A stretch of 25,939 bases of DNA from Betaproteobacteria bacterium UBA7395. Lineage in GTDB: Bacteria > Pseudomonadota > Gammaproteobacteria > Burkholderiales > Rhodocyclaceae. The position numbers were made by a program, and so were the translations under genes. Positions 11,086-20,777 of this stretch are shown piece after piece (the first letter of the stretch is position 1; each line of letters starts with the position of its first letter). The notes below the pieces were generated by a model that worked only from the letters and a program-made list of their open reading frames with translations, was not told the DNA's origin and did no database searches. Location of the stretch: assembly GCA_002470165.1 (NCBI GenBank), contig DKNF01000109.1:1-25939 (forward strand), written 5' to 3'.

Positions 11086-12326
11086 GCGCCGGCTGTTTCC
11101 GGTGCGGCCGACTTGCGCCGGAAAATCAGCGGCATCAGATTGTCGGCGAGTAGCAGGCCGACGGCCAGGACGGCGCCGGTGAGCAGCATTTCGGTGATCA
11201 AGGCGATGCCGGCGGCGCTGTCCTGCGCCATCAGCGCATGCAGGCCGCGGAAGCCCATGCTGCCGGGGACCAGCGTGATCAGGCCGGGAATCTGCACCAG
11301 CACCGAGGGCCGGTTGCTGACGAACTGGTAGAGATGCCCGGCCGCGGCCACGGCAAAAGCGGCACAGAAAGCGCCGACGACATTGCCCATGCCGGTGCCA
11401 ACCACGGAATACACGGCCCAGGCCAGCAGGCAGCCGCCGGCCGAGACCAGCACCGCCGACCACGGCGCCTGCAGCACCGCCAGCAAGGACACGCCGAGCA
11501 CCGCCACCGCCGGCCAGATCACCCAGGCCGGCAGGCTGGTGACGACGCCCAGGGTTTCGACCGGATAGAGCGTCTGGCCGATCTTGGTGCCGATGGCCAG
11601 CCCCGCGCCCATCAGGAAAAGTTGCAGGAAGGCGCCGATCAGCCGGCCGCTGCCGGCGAGGTAGTTCTGGGTCGCCAGTTCGGACATGGCCACGGTGAGC
11701 ATGAAGCCAGGCAGCAGGAAGACGACGCCGGCCACCGCCGAGACGAAGGGACTCTGCTGTGGGAAGAACCAGGCCAGCGCCTGCGCCATGAGTGCCGCCA
11801 GCGTGCACAGGATGACCGGAACCGCCGGGCCGAGCCGGGGAATGCGGGCGCAACCGAGCACACCGGCGACGAAGCCCATGCCGATCAATCCGCCGCAGAG
11901 CATTTCCATCCAGCCGCCCCGCAGCAGCAGGGCCACTGATGCTGACAGCAGGAAACCCATGGCGACGAAAGCCAGGCCGGACCAGGGTGCCGGCGTGGCC
12001 ATCGCGGCGGCCAGGCGCTGTTCGTAGGCGTCCAGTCGTTCGCTGCCGTCGATCTCGCGGCACAGCGCTTCGAGCTCGATCAGCCGGGCCATGTTGTAGT
12101 CGTAGGGCGGCAGGCGCAGCATTTCCACCCGCCGCTTGCCGTCGGCGTCGACCAGCGTCAGCGCCAGGAAGGTGAGCACGGCAAAACCTTCGACGCGCAC
12201 CCCGAGCTGCCGGCCGGTTTCGTTCAGGCGGCGCTCCAGTTCGTGCGCCGGCGCCCCGCTGAGATGCAGCGCCCGCCCGAGATCGCGCAGGAAGCGGCCG
12301 AGTCGGTAGAGGCGGTCGTCAGTCAT
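11082..12326 (-). CDS. Threonine/serine exporter family protein (ThrE type, YjjP-YjjB fusion)
   Basis: An inner-membrane protein of 414 residues in which the two halves that E. coli makes as YjjP and YjjB are fused, as in Corynebacterium ThrE. The N-terminal ~110 residues are soluble (DUF1212: LHLSGAPAHELERRL at 20-34, followed by an LTLVDADGKRRVE strand) and about ten hydrophobic segments follow. LLPGFMLTVAMSELATQNY (204-222) and, near the C-terminus, IPGLITLVPGSMGFRGL are the paired PG-containing motifs of the two membrane repeats. Family members export threonine and serine, or succinate in the case of YjjPB, so the exact substrate is inferred. The ATG at 12326 is preferred over a start 13 codons upstream because it overlaps the preceding small gene's stop by 8 bp (ATGACTGA). 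Confidence 0.88.
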   Translation of the reverse strand: MTDDRLYRLGRFLRDLGRALHLSGAPAHELERRLNETGRQLGVRVEGFAVLTFLALTLVDADGKRRVEMLRLPPYDYNMARLIELEALCREIDGSERLDAYEQRLAAAMATPAPWSGLAFVAMGFLLSASVALLLRGGWMEMLCGGLIGMGFVAGVLGCARIPRLGPAVPVILCTLAALMAQALAWFFPQQSPFVSAVAGVVFLLPGFMLTVAMSELATQNYLAGSGRLIGAFLQLFLMGAGLAIGTKIGQTLYPVETLGVVTSLPAWVIWPAVAVLGVSLLAVLQAPWSAVLVSAGGCLLAWAVYSVVGTGMGNVVGAFCAAFAVAAAGHLYQFVSNRPSVLVQIPGLITLVPGSMGFRGLHALMAQDSAAGIALITEMLLTGAVLAVGLLLADNLMPLIFRRKSAAPETAGA

Positions 12327-12591
12327 CGTTATCCGGATTTTTCCGCCGCGCCAGTTGCCGCGCAAAGGCCTCGTCGCTCTTGGTCATGCGGCGCACCGGC
12401 TGCGGGCCGGTGGCATCGACCAGGCGGACGAAATCGTCGAGCGGGAGCGCATCCGAAACATCTCTGTCGTTGCCGTCGATGCGCTCGCGCAACTGGAACA
12501 GCCCGGCGCCGGTCATCACCATCAGGTAGTGCCGGCCTGCGCTGCGCTGGTTGAGCCGGGCAACGGCGGCAGTGGCACGGGTCGAGCGCAT
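12319..12591 (-). CDS. Small conserved-looking protein of unknown function (90 aa)
   Basis: I do not recognise the family. The 90-residue product has a basic N-terminus (RSTRATAAVARLNQRSAG), a short hydrophobic strand HYLMVMTGAGLFQLRE (21-36), an acidic middle (IDGNDRDVSDALPLDDFVRLVD) and a charged tail ending DNDD. It has no signal peptide, membrane helix or cysteine. The first strand-turn-strand looks like the start of a small alpha/beta domain. It begins 2 bp after the stop of the 65-aa gene and ends inside the start of the exporter gene, so it is the third member of a tight four-gene unit. The ATG at 12591 fits this spacing; the longer frame upstream runs out of register through the neighbouring genes. 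Confidence 0.75.
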   Translation of the reverse strand: MRSTRATAAVARLNQRSAGRHYLMVMTGAGLFQLRERIDGNDRDVSDALPLDDFVRLVDATGPQPVRRMTKSDEAFARQLARRKNPDNDD

Positions 12592-12593
12592 GT

Positions 12594-12791
12594 TTACTTG
12601 TACTTCTTGTAGACGGCTTTGGCGTCGAGGTGCGCGCGGTCCAGCGTACAGATCGCCGGATTGTCGTCGTGGCCACTGAAGAAATCGTCGGCCTGGGCGC
12701 GCATCACCATCTTGATTGCTGCCTGGTCGGCAACATCGTACTTTTCGGTGATCAGCGTGGTCACCTCGTCGAGGTGTTCTTCGTAAGTCAT
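12594..12791 (-). CDS. Small protein of unknown function (65 aa)
   Basis: A 65-residue acidic protein that I cannot name. The first half is predicted helical (MTYEEHLDEVTTLITEKYDV, then ADQAAIKMVMRAQADDFF), followed by SGHDDNPAICTLDRAHLDA and a basic end (YKKYK). One cysteine is present at residue 48; there is no membrane segment. The ATG at 12791 overlaps the stop of the YkgJ-type gene (ATGA), which fixes the start, and the stop is 2 bp before the 90-aa gene. The longer frame that begins at 12935 is an out-of-register reading of the YkgJ gene. Its position between a metal-cluster-type protein and an exporter does not reveal a function. Confidence 0.78.
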   Translation of the reverse strand: MTYEEHLDEVTTLITEKYDVADQAAIKMVMRAQADDFFSGHDDNPAICTLDRAHLDAKAVYKKYK

Positions 12792-13099
12792 GGCTGCTCC
12801 TGTCGTGCAGGCGGGGTGTAATACAGGGTGCGCACGGCGACGCAGTCGCTGTCGCCCATGGCAAAATCGCGGCAGATGTCCGGCCGGCGCTCGTAGATGG
12901 TGCAGCGCATGCTGCCACGGTCGAGCGCCGCGCACCAGCCGTCGTCCAGTCGGCGCATCACCTGCCCGCCCCAGCGGTCGTCGGCAACGAAGCGGGCCGG
13001 CACGTCCCGGTCGCAGATCAGCATGACCTCAAGCTGGCAGCAACAGGCTGCGCAGCGCTCGCAGGTAACGGCCGGGGTTGCAGAAGATGGGGAGTTCAT
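12788..13099 (-). CDS. YkgJ-family cysteine cluster protein
   Basis: A 103-residue protein of the YkgJ / zinc- or iron-chelating cysteine cluster family. It has CERCAACCC near residues 13-21, and later WCAALDRG, MRCTIYERRPDICRDFAMGD, the usual C-x2-C-x2-C ... C ... C-x-IYE-RP-x-x-C layout. The cysteines are expected to bind a metal, possibly Fe-S; the cellular role is not known. Two start codons are close together: ATG at 13099 and ATG at 13108, the former better spaced from the purine-rich GTGGGAAAA. The gene opens a four-gene minus-strand unit (YkgJ-type, 65 aa, 90 aa, exporter) with overlapping or nearly touching ends. About 190 bp upstream separate it from the divergent CheW-domain gene; I saw no clear promoter there. 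Confidence 0.85.
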   Translation of the reverse strand: MNSPSSATPAVTCERCAACCCQLEVMLICDRDVPARFVADDRWGGQVMRRLDDGWCAALDRGSMRCTIYERRPDICRDFAMGDSDCVAVRTLYYTPPARQEQP

Positions 13100-13291
13100 C
13101 GCTGGCATTTTCCCACGACTGGGCATCGGCGTCCGCAGGATTGCACCAGCACGGTGCCCAAGCACCGAAACGAGACCTGCGCTTGTCACATTTTCCAGAC
13201 AATATCCGGCAAACACGCCCGTTGGCGACTAGTGGAAATGGGCATGTGACTTGCTTCGTATCGCCCATCAGGCAGCAAGCAGGAGTATGGC

Positions 13292-15853
13292 GTGGCGAAA
13301 TACAAGGGAATCGAAGTCAAGGACAGCGTGCGTCAGTTGTTGCCGCACATGCCGCTGATCGAGGAATACCGGGAAATGCTGCAGTCGTTGCAGGCCGTCT
13401 GGGACAACCTCAACCTGCTCGGCCAGTTGTCCGGCACCACCGCCGAGATCGGCCAGACCCGCGAGGCTTTCGCCAGCCTGACCGGCGACCTGCTCAACAA
13501 CCTTGCCGAACAGACGCTGGCCAAGCGCGAACAGGAAATGAAGGCGCGTTCTCAGGTGGTCATCGACATCCTCGTCCGCAATCTGTTCGAACGGACCGCC
13601 GACATCGGTTTTCTCAGCACCGACGACGCCATCCGGCAGTTTGCCGCCGAACCGGGCGACCTGTGGACGCTGCAGCAGCGCTTCCAGGAATACGTGCGCA
13701 AATACTCGGTTTACGAGGATCTGGTGCTGACCGACCGCAACGGCCGCATCCTCGCCCGGCTGCAGCCCGATGACCGCGTCACCGCCATCCGCGACAATTG
13801 GGTCCGCGACGCAGTCAACACCACGGACGCGTATGTCGAATCCTATGCCCATTCCGAACTCTTCCCCGAGCAGGGGCGCTCGCTGATCTACGCCTACCGG
13901 ATCAAGTCCGAGCGCGGCGAAACGCTCGGCGTGCTGGCGCTCTGCTTCCGCTTTGCCGATGAAATGCAACGCATTTTTCACGGCCTGGCGCTGCCCGACG
14001 ATCCCGGCGTGATGGTCCTGCTGGATGGCGCCAGCCAGGTGATTTCCAGCAGCGATCCCTGGCAGATCCCGATCGGCGCGGAATTGCAGCTCGCTTCCGG
14101 CAGCCTGCAGCGGCTGCGCTTTGCCGGGCGCAGTTACCTCGCCTTCGCCAGCGACACCAAGGGCTACCAGGGTTACCAGGGGCCGGGCTGGCGCGGCCTG
14201 GTGATGATGCCGGTGGCCCAGGCTTTCGACCTGCACGACGACGATACGCTCGACATCTCCGAACCCGCCCTGCTCGCTTCAGTGATGGCCGGTGGCCGGG
14301 CGTTTTCCGAGGAATTGCGGGCGATTCCGCTGAAGGCCGAAGCGATCCAGCGCGATCTCAGCCGCGCCGTCTGGAACGGCACGGTGCGCCAGGGCACGGT
14401 ATCGGCGGCGGTCAACAGCTCATTCTCGAAAATCCTGCTGCGTGAGATCAGCCGCGTCGGCATGAGCATGCGCGAAGTCTTCTCGCGCTCGATCGGCAAC
14501 CTGCAGTCGACGGTGCTTTCCTCGCAGCTTGCCGACAGCCAGTTCTTCGCCGCACTGGCCATCGACATCATGGACCGCAATCTCTACGAGCGGGCCAACG
14601 ACTGCCGCTGGTGGGCGCTCGACTCGACCATCCGCGCCCTGCTCGCCGACACCACGGCCAAGGGCCGACGTGAAGGCCTGGAGCGGGTCATCGGCTACAT
14701 CAACAGCCTGTACACGGTGTACGACAACATCCTGCTGTTCGATACCGAGGGCCGGGTGCAGGCCGTTTCCAACCCGGACCATGGCGAACTGGTCGGGCAG
14801 ATGCTCGATGCGCCCTGGGTCGAGGAATGCCTCGGTCTGCGCGACAGCCAGGCCTATGCGGTCTCACGCTTCGACAACAGCCCGCTCTATGGCAACCGGC
14901 CGACCTATGTTTACCTGTCGGCGGTGCGTGCGCCAGGCAATCAGCCGGTTGTCGGCGGCATCGCCATCGTCTTCGACAGCGCACCGCAGTTTTCCGCCAT
15001 GCTCAATGACGCCTTGCCGCGCGAGGCCAACGGCGAACCCGTAGCCGGCAGCTTCGCATTGTTCATCGACGACCAGGCCCGGGTCATCGCCGCCAGCGAC
15101 ACCTGCTACCGTCCCGGCCAACAACTGGCGCTGTTGCCGGAACTGCTCAGGCCCGACACCAACGGCTGTGCGCGCCTGATCGCGCTCGACGGCCAGGTGA
15201 TGGCCGTCGGTGCCGCGCCGTCCGGCGGTTATCGCGAATTCAAGGGCAAGGACGACGCCTATCGGAACGAGGTCACGGCGCTGGTCTTCATCCCGCTGGG
15301 CACCTATGACGCCAATGCCCGCCTGAACACCTCGGCCGGTGAAGTTGCCATGCGCCACACGGCCTTTGCCGCCGATGTGGCGGTACGCGAAATCGCCACC
15401 TTCCACCTCGGCGCGCACTGGCTGGGCCTGCCGGTTTCATCGGTGATCGAGGCGGTCGAACTGAACGGTGCGACCACCCTGGCCAACGCACCGAAACAGG
15501 TCTATGGCGCGATGATCCACCGTGACGAAACGCTACCGATCTACAACCTGCACGCGGCCCTGGGGCTGCCCGAGCCGGCTGAAAACACCGGCATCCGGCA
15601 GCAGGTCGTGGTGGTGCGCGGCGATGACGGCAAGGCCTTCGGCATCCTGGTCGACCGACTGGGCGAGATCATGGAAGTGCCGGAAAGCGACATCGACGAT
15701 CTCTCGAACATCTATGTCGGCATCGCCTCTGTGCTGGCCTCGGTGGTCAAGACACAACCGGGCAGCGGCCAGCCGATGCTGGTGCTGCTGTCGGTGGCCA
15801 GCATGAGCGAGCAGTTGCGCGGCAGCGGCATTGCCGCGGCGGTCGACGCCTGA
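13292..15853 (+). CDS. CheW-domain protein with a duplicated Cache-like sensor region
   Basis: An 853-residue protein with no hydrophobic segment long enough to cross the membrane, so probably cytosolic. Residues ~695-840 are a CheW domain (REIATFHLGAHWLGLPVSSVIEAVE, YGAMIHRDETLPIYNLHAALGLP, FGILVDRLGEIMEVP). Upstream are two copies of a ~215-245-residue module: RNLFERTADIGFL at 97-109 pairs with RNLYERANDCRWWAL at 429-443, YSVYEDLVLTDRNGRI at 138-153 with YTVYDNILLFDTEGRV at 474-489, and the later parts (about 195-312 and 535-672) also align, ending in MMPVAQAFD and FIPLGTYD. The modules resemble double-Cache sensors. A helical stretch precedes each copy. There is no HAMP or methyl-accepting domain. 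GTG at 13292 has AGGAG six bases upstream. The likely role is to couple small-molecule sensing to a CheA array, which is inference. Confidence 0.85.
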   Translation: MAKYKGIEVKDSVRQLLPHMPLIEEYREMLQSLQAVWDNLNLLGQLSGTTAEIGQTREAFASLTGDLLNNLAEQTLAKREQEMKARSQVVIDILVRNLFERTADIGFLSTDDAIRQFAAEPGDLWTLQQRFQEYVRKYSVYEDLVLTDRNGRILARLQPDDRVTAIRDNWVRDAVNTTDAYVESYAHSELFPEQGRSLIYAYRIKSERGETLGVLALCFRFADEMQRIFHGLALPDDPGVMVLLDGASQVISSSDPWQIPIGAELQLASGSLQRLRFAGRSYLAFASDTKGYQGYQGPGWRGLVMMPVAQAFDLHDDDTLDISEPALLASVMAGGRAFSEELRAIPLKAEAIQRDLSRAVWNGTVRQGTVSAAVNSSFSKILLREISRVGMSMREVFSRSIGNLQSTVLSSQLADSQFFAALAIDIMDRNLYERANDCRWWALDSTIRALLADTTAKGRREGLERVIGYINSLYTVYDNILLFDTEGRVQAVSNPDHGELVGQMLDAPWVEECLGLRDSQAYAVSRFDNSPLYGNRPTYVYLSAVRAPGNQPVVGGIAIVFDSAPQFSAMLNDALPREANGEPVAGSFALFIDDQARVIAASDTCYRPGQQLALLPELLRPDTNGCARLIALDGQVMAVGAAPSGGYREFKGKDDAYRNEVTALVFIPLGTYDANARLNTSAGEVAMRHTAFAADVAVREIATFHLGAHWLGLPVSSVIEAVELNGATTLANAPKQVYGAMIHRDETLPIYNLHAALGLPEPAENTGIRQQVVVVRGDDGKAFGILVDRLGEIMEVPESDIDDLSNIYVGIASVLASVVKTQPGSGQPMLVLLSVASMSEQLRGSGIAAAVDA

Positions 15854-16048
15854 TCAGGCGACTTCGTCGATCCAGGCCTGCTGGATGGCTTCGAGGATTT
15901 TCTCGCCGCAGTGCTTGGGATCGTCGTCGAAGCCGGGCAGCGCCATCACCCAGTCGCGCAGGTCGACGAAATTGACCTTCAGCGGATCGGTGTCTGGCTT
16001 GCTGTCGGCGAGTTCGATGGCGATGTCGTTGATGTCGGTCCACTTCAT
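15854..16048 (-). CDS. iscX: Fe-S cluster assembly protein IscX
   Basis: A 64-residue acidic protein, matching IscX in length and sequence: [21 protein letters not shown] at the start, LRDWVMALPGFDDDP in the middle and ILEAIQQAWIDE at the end. IscX binds IscS and iron and tunes the rate of cluster formation on IscU. The ATG lies within the last codons of fdx (4-bp overlap) with GGAGGG upstream. It is the last gene of the isc operon: its stop abuts directly, without a spare base, the stop of the convergent CheW-domain gene, and no terminator hairpin is visible between them. Confidence 0.95.
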   Translation of the reverse strand: MKWTDINDIAIELADSKPDTDPLKVNFVDLRDWVMALPGFDDDPKHCGEKILEAIQQAWIDEVA

Positions 16049-16385
16049 TTGCGATGTCCCTCCTTCGCCATGTTGATGCTGTACTTCGGAATCTCGACCA
16101 CCAGCGGCGTGTCGCTGACGATCGCCTGACAGCCCAGGCGCGAATTCGGCTCCAGGCCCCAGGCCTTGTCGAGCAGGTCTTCCTCGATTTCGCTTGCTTC
16201 TTCCAACGAGGCAAAACCTTCGCGCACGATGACGTGACAGGTCGTGCAGGCGCAGGACATTTCGCAGGCGTGATCGAGTTCGATCTCGTTGGCGAGCAGG
16301 TTCTCGCAGATCGACTTGCCGGCTTCGGCCTCGATCACGGCACCGTCCGGGCACAACTCAAGATGCGGCAATACGATGATCTGGG

Positions 16386-16389
<4 letters not shown>
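16045..16389 (-). CDS. fdx: ISC-type [2Fe-2S] ferredoxin
   Basis: A 114-residue ferredoxin that delivers electrons for sulfur reduction and cluster assembly on IscU. The cluster ligands are Cys42, Cys48 and Cys51 in [10 protein letters not shown] plus Cys87 in RLGCQAI, the same numbering as E. coli Fdx; Cys46 is the usual extra cysteine. [20 protein letters not shown] is a hallmark of the adrenodoxin-like ISC group. The ATG overlaps the hscA stop by 4 bp and the stop overlaps the iscX start. The C-terminus ([10 protein letters not shown]) is also typical. Confidence 0.97.
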
Positions 16390-18266
<1,877 letters not shown>

Positions 18267-18278
18267 TGTTATATTCTT

Positions 18279-18806
18279 TCAGTCGTCCAGCGACGCCAGC
18301 GCGTCGTCGATTTCGTAAAGCAGTTTTTCCAGGAACATCAGCCGGCGCACACGGTCGGTGGCCAGCGCGTAATCCCTAGCGTCGTCGAGCAAGGCGGCAA
18401 CCTCGGCGTAACGACCGTCGATGTCGCCGCGCAGGCGCTGGTAGAGATGTTCGAGTTCGTGATGATCGCCGCCGGTGCGCGCTTCCATCACCGCCTCGCG
18501 CCATTCCATCTGCTCCATCAGGAAATCGGCCGGCATCGCGGTATTGCTCTCGGCCTGCAGGTCGTGCCCGGCCAGCTCAAGCAGGTACTTGGCCCGCTCC
18601 AGCGGCTTCTTCAGCGTCAGGTAAGCCTCGTTGGCCCGCGTCGCCCACTGCATCGACAACCGCCGCTCGCCCTCCGGTGCATTGGCGAAACGATCCGGAT
18701 GCACCTGCGCCTGCACGTCGCGGTAACGCGAATCGAGCTCGGACAGGCTGAGCCGGAACGTTTTCGGCAAGCCGAACAAAGCGAAAAAGTCAGCGGTTAA
18801 ATCCAT
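18279..18806 (-). CDS. hscB: Fe-S assembly co-chaperone HscB (J-domain protein)
   Basis: A 175-residue J-protein that presents IscU to HscA and stimulates its ATPase. The J-domain has the HPD motif at 36-38 (VQAQVHPDRF), followed by QWATRANEAYLTLKKPLERAKYLL. The C-terminal helical domain that grips IscU shows FLMEQMEWREAVMEA and DRVRRLMFLEKLLYEID. FFALFGLPKTF at the start is typical of HscB. ATG at 18806 shares one base with the iscA stop (TGATG); one codon earlier is a TTG that could be read as the start but is less likely. Confidence 0.97.
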   Translation of the reverse strand: MDLTADFFALFGLPKTFRLSLSELDSRYRDVQAQVHPDRFANAPEGERRLSMQWATRANEAYLTLKKPLERAKYLLELAGHDLQAESNTAMPADFLMEQMEWREAVMEARTGGDHHELEHLYQRLRGDIDGRYAEVAALLDDARDYALATDRVRRLMFLEKLLYEIDDALASLDD

Positions 18807-19129
18807 CAAACGTTGAAGGACTCACCGCAGCCGCACTGGTCCTTGACGTTGGGGTTATTGAACTTGAACCCTTCGTTCAGGCCTTCGCGGGCGAAGTCGA
18901 GCTCCATGCCTTCAAGATACGGCAGGCTCTTGGCATCGACCACGACCTTGACGCCCGAGGTTTCGAAAATCAGGTCGTCTTCATTCACCTCGTCGACGAA
19001 TTCCAGCTTGTAGGCCATGCCGGAACAGCCGGAAGTCCGTACGCCAAGGCGCAGGCCGATGCCTTTGCCGCGCTTCTGCAGGAAATTGGCAACATGCTTC
19101 GCCGCCGAGTCGGTCAAGGTAACGCCCAT
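18806..19129 (-). CDS. iscA: A-type Fe-S carrier protein IscA
   Basis: A 107-residue A-type carrier that takes clusters or iron from the IscU system and passes them to target enzymes. The three ligating cysteines are Cys35 (RTSGCSGM) and Cys99/Cys101 (QCGCGESF), at the positions of E. coli Isc[18 protein letters not shown] is the family C-terminus. The ATG is 2 bp after the iscU stop with GGAGAA upstream inside iscU. Erpa-like proteins share this fold, but the place inside the isc operon makes IscA the best name. Confidence 0.96.
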   Translation of the reverse strand: MGVTLTDSAAKHVANFLQKRGKGIGLRLGVRTSGCSGMAYKLEFVDEVNEDDLIFETSGVKVVVDAKSLPYLEGMELDFAREGLNEGFKFNNPNVKDQCGCGESFNV

Positions 19130-19131
19130 GC

Positions 19132-19515
19132 TTATTCTCCGTGCTTTTTCTTGTAATCCGCCACGGCCGCCTTGATGGCGTCCTCGGCCAGGATCGAGCA
19201 GTGGATTTTAACCGGCGGCAGCGCCAGTTCTTCGGCAATCTCGGTATTTTTGATGGACAGCGCCTGATCGACTGTCTTGCCCTTGACCCACTCGGTGACC
19301 AGCGACGACGACGCGATAGCCGAGCCGCAACCGTAGGTCTTGAACTTGGCGTCTTCGATCACGCCGGACTTGTTGACCTTGATCTGCAGCTTCATCACAT
19401 CGCCGCAGGCCGGCGCGCCGACCATGCCGGTGCCGACGCTGGAATCGTCCTTGTCGAGCGAACCGACGTTGCGAGGATTCTCATAGTGATCAATGACTTT
19501 TACGCTATAGCTCAT
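19132..19515 (-). CDS. iscU: Fe-S cluster scaffold protein IscU
   Basis: The 127-residue scaffold on which [2Fe-2S] and [4Fe-4S] clusters are built. Cluster ligands Cys37 (APACGD), Cys63 (YGCGSA) and Cys106 (IHCS) and the assisting Asp39 are in place, and the HscA recognition motif LPPVK is at 99-103. Sulfur comes from the desulfurase encoded just upstream, electrons from the ferredoxin downstream. The start ATG has GGAG at a good distance, and about 21 bp separate it from iscS. The residue pattern and length equal those of E. coli IscU. Confidence 0.98.
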   Translation of the reverse strand: MSYSVKVIDHYENPRNVGSLDKDDSSVGTGMVGAPACGDVMKLQIKVNKSGVIEDAKFKTYGCGSAIASSSLVTEWVKGKTVDQALSIKNTEIAEELALPPVKIHCSILAEDAIKAAVADYKKKHGE

Positions 19516-19536
19516 GTTATTTCTCCGTTGTTTCGT

Positions 19537-20748
19537 TCAGTGGGCAGCCCATTGAACCGTGTTCAGATCGATGCCTTCCTTGTACATATCCCAGAGCGGG
19601 GAAAGGTCGCGCAGTTTCTGGATCTTGGTGTGCAGCAGCTTGACCGCGTAGTCGATTTCTTCCTCGGTGGTGAAGCGGCCGATGGAGAAGCGGATCGAGC
19701 TGTGTGCCAGTTCGTCGTCACGCCCGAGTGCGCGGAGCACGTAGGACGGCTCCAGGCTGGCCGAGGTACAGGCCGAGCCGGACGACACGGCAAGATCCTT
19801 GATCGCCATGATCATCGACTCGCCTTCGACGTAGGCGAAGCTGATGTTGAGGTTGTGGGCGACGCGATGCTCGAGGTCGCCATTGACGAAAGTCGCTTCA
19901 ATATCTTGAAGTCCTTTCAGAAGTTTATCGCGTAAGGCTTTGACCCTATTGTTTTCTTCGACCATTTCCTCGCGTGCAATGCGGAAGGCTTCACCCATAC
20001 CGACGATCTGGTGCGTAGCCAGCGTGCCGGAGCGGAAACCGCGCTCGTGGCCGCCGCCGTGCATCTGCGCTTCCAGGCGGATACGCGGTTTACGACGCAC
20101 GTAGAGGGCGCCGATGCCCTTCGGGCCGTAGGTCTTGTGGGCCGAGAAGCTCATCAGGTCGACCTTGAGCTTGCTCAGGTCGATATCGACCTTGCCAGTC
20201 GCCTGCGCCGCATCGACGTGGAAGATGATGCCCTTCTCGCGGCAGATTTCGCCGAGTTCGGCGATCGGCTGAATGACGCCGACTTCGTTATTGACGAACA
20301 TCACCGAGGCGAGCACGGTATCCGGGCGAATCGCCGCCTTGAACACTTCCAGATCGAGCAGGCCGTTTTCCTGGACGTCGAGGTAGGTCGCCTCGAAACC
20401 CTGGCGCTCCATCTCGCGCACCGTGTCGAGGACCGCCTTGTGCTCAGTCTTGACGGTGATGATGTGCTTGCCCTTGGTGCCAGCGTAGAAATTGGCCGCA
20501 CCCTTGATCGCCAGGTTGTTCGACTCGGTGGCACCGGAGGTCCAGACGATTTCCTTGGGATCGGCGCCGACCAGCGCGGCAACCTGCTCGCGCGCTTCCT
20601 CGACACCGGCTTCGGCAACCCAGCCGAAACTGTGCGAACGCGAGGCCGGATTCCCGAAGTTCTCGTAGAGATAGGGAATCATTTTTTCCGCAACGCGCGG
20701 GTCGACCGGCGTCGTCGCCGAGTAATCCAGGTAGATGGGCAGTTTCAT
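19537..20748 (-). CDS. iscS: Cysteine desulfurase IscS
   Basis: A pyridoxal-phosphate enzyme of 403 residues that removes sulfur from cysteine and loads it on IscU and other acceptors. The PLP lysine is Lys205 in [20 protein letters not shown] binds the cofactor, and the mobile catalytic cysteine is Cys327 in [43 protein letters not shown] at the start is nearly the same as E. coli IscS, which favours ATG at 20748, with GCGAGA about 6 bp upstream; ATG at 20754 would add two residues. It directly follows a second desulfurase-like gene, which is not present in the E. coli operon, and precedes iscU. Confidence 0.97.
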   Translation of the reverse strand: MKLPIYLDYSATTPVDPRVAEKMIPYLYENFGNPASRSHSFGWVAEAGVEEAREQVAALVGADPKEIVWTSGATESNNLAIKGAANFYAGTKGKHIITVKTEHKAVLDTVREMERQGFEATYLDVQENGLLDLEVFKAAIRPDTVLASVMFVNNEVGVIQPIAELGEICREKGIIFHVDAAQATGKVDIDLSKLKVDLMSFSAHKTYGPKGIGALYVRRKPRIRLEAQMHGGGHERGFRSGTLATHQIVGMGEAFRIAREEMVEENNRVKALRDKLLKGLQDIEATFVNGDLEHRVAHNLNISFAYVEGESMIMAIKDLAVSSGSACTSASLEPSYVLRALGRDDELAHSSIRFSIGRFTTEEEIDYAVKLLHTKIQKLRDLSPLWDMYKEGIDLNTVQWAAH

Positions 20749-20777
20749 CGTCATTCTCGCTAGGTCGTCGGGTGGTT

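Noticed and set aside
9895..12063. A 722-codon minus-strand frame across aroG, serB and the exporter gene
   Set aside because: It crosses three genes on both strands in the wrong register and ends in low-complexity Arg/Gly-rich sequence. It is a composition artefact.
13100..13291. Search for a sigma-70, sigma-54 or sigma-28 promoter between the YkgJ-type and CheW-domain genes
   Set aside because: TTGTCA at 13183 has no -10 at proper spacing and no -24/-12 or flagellar-type motif was found. The gap must hold promoters but I cannot place them.
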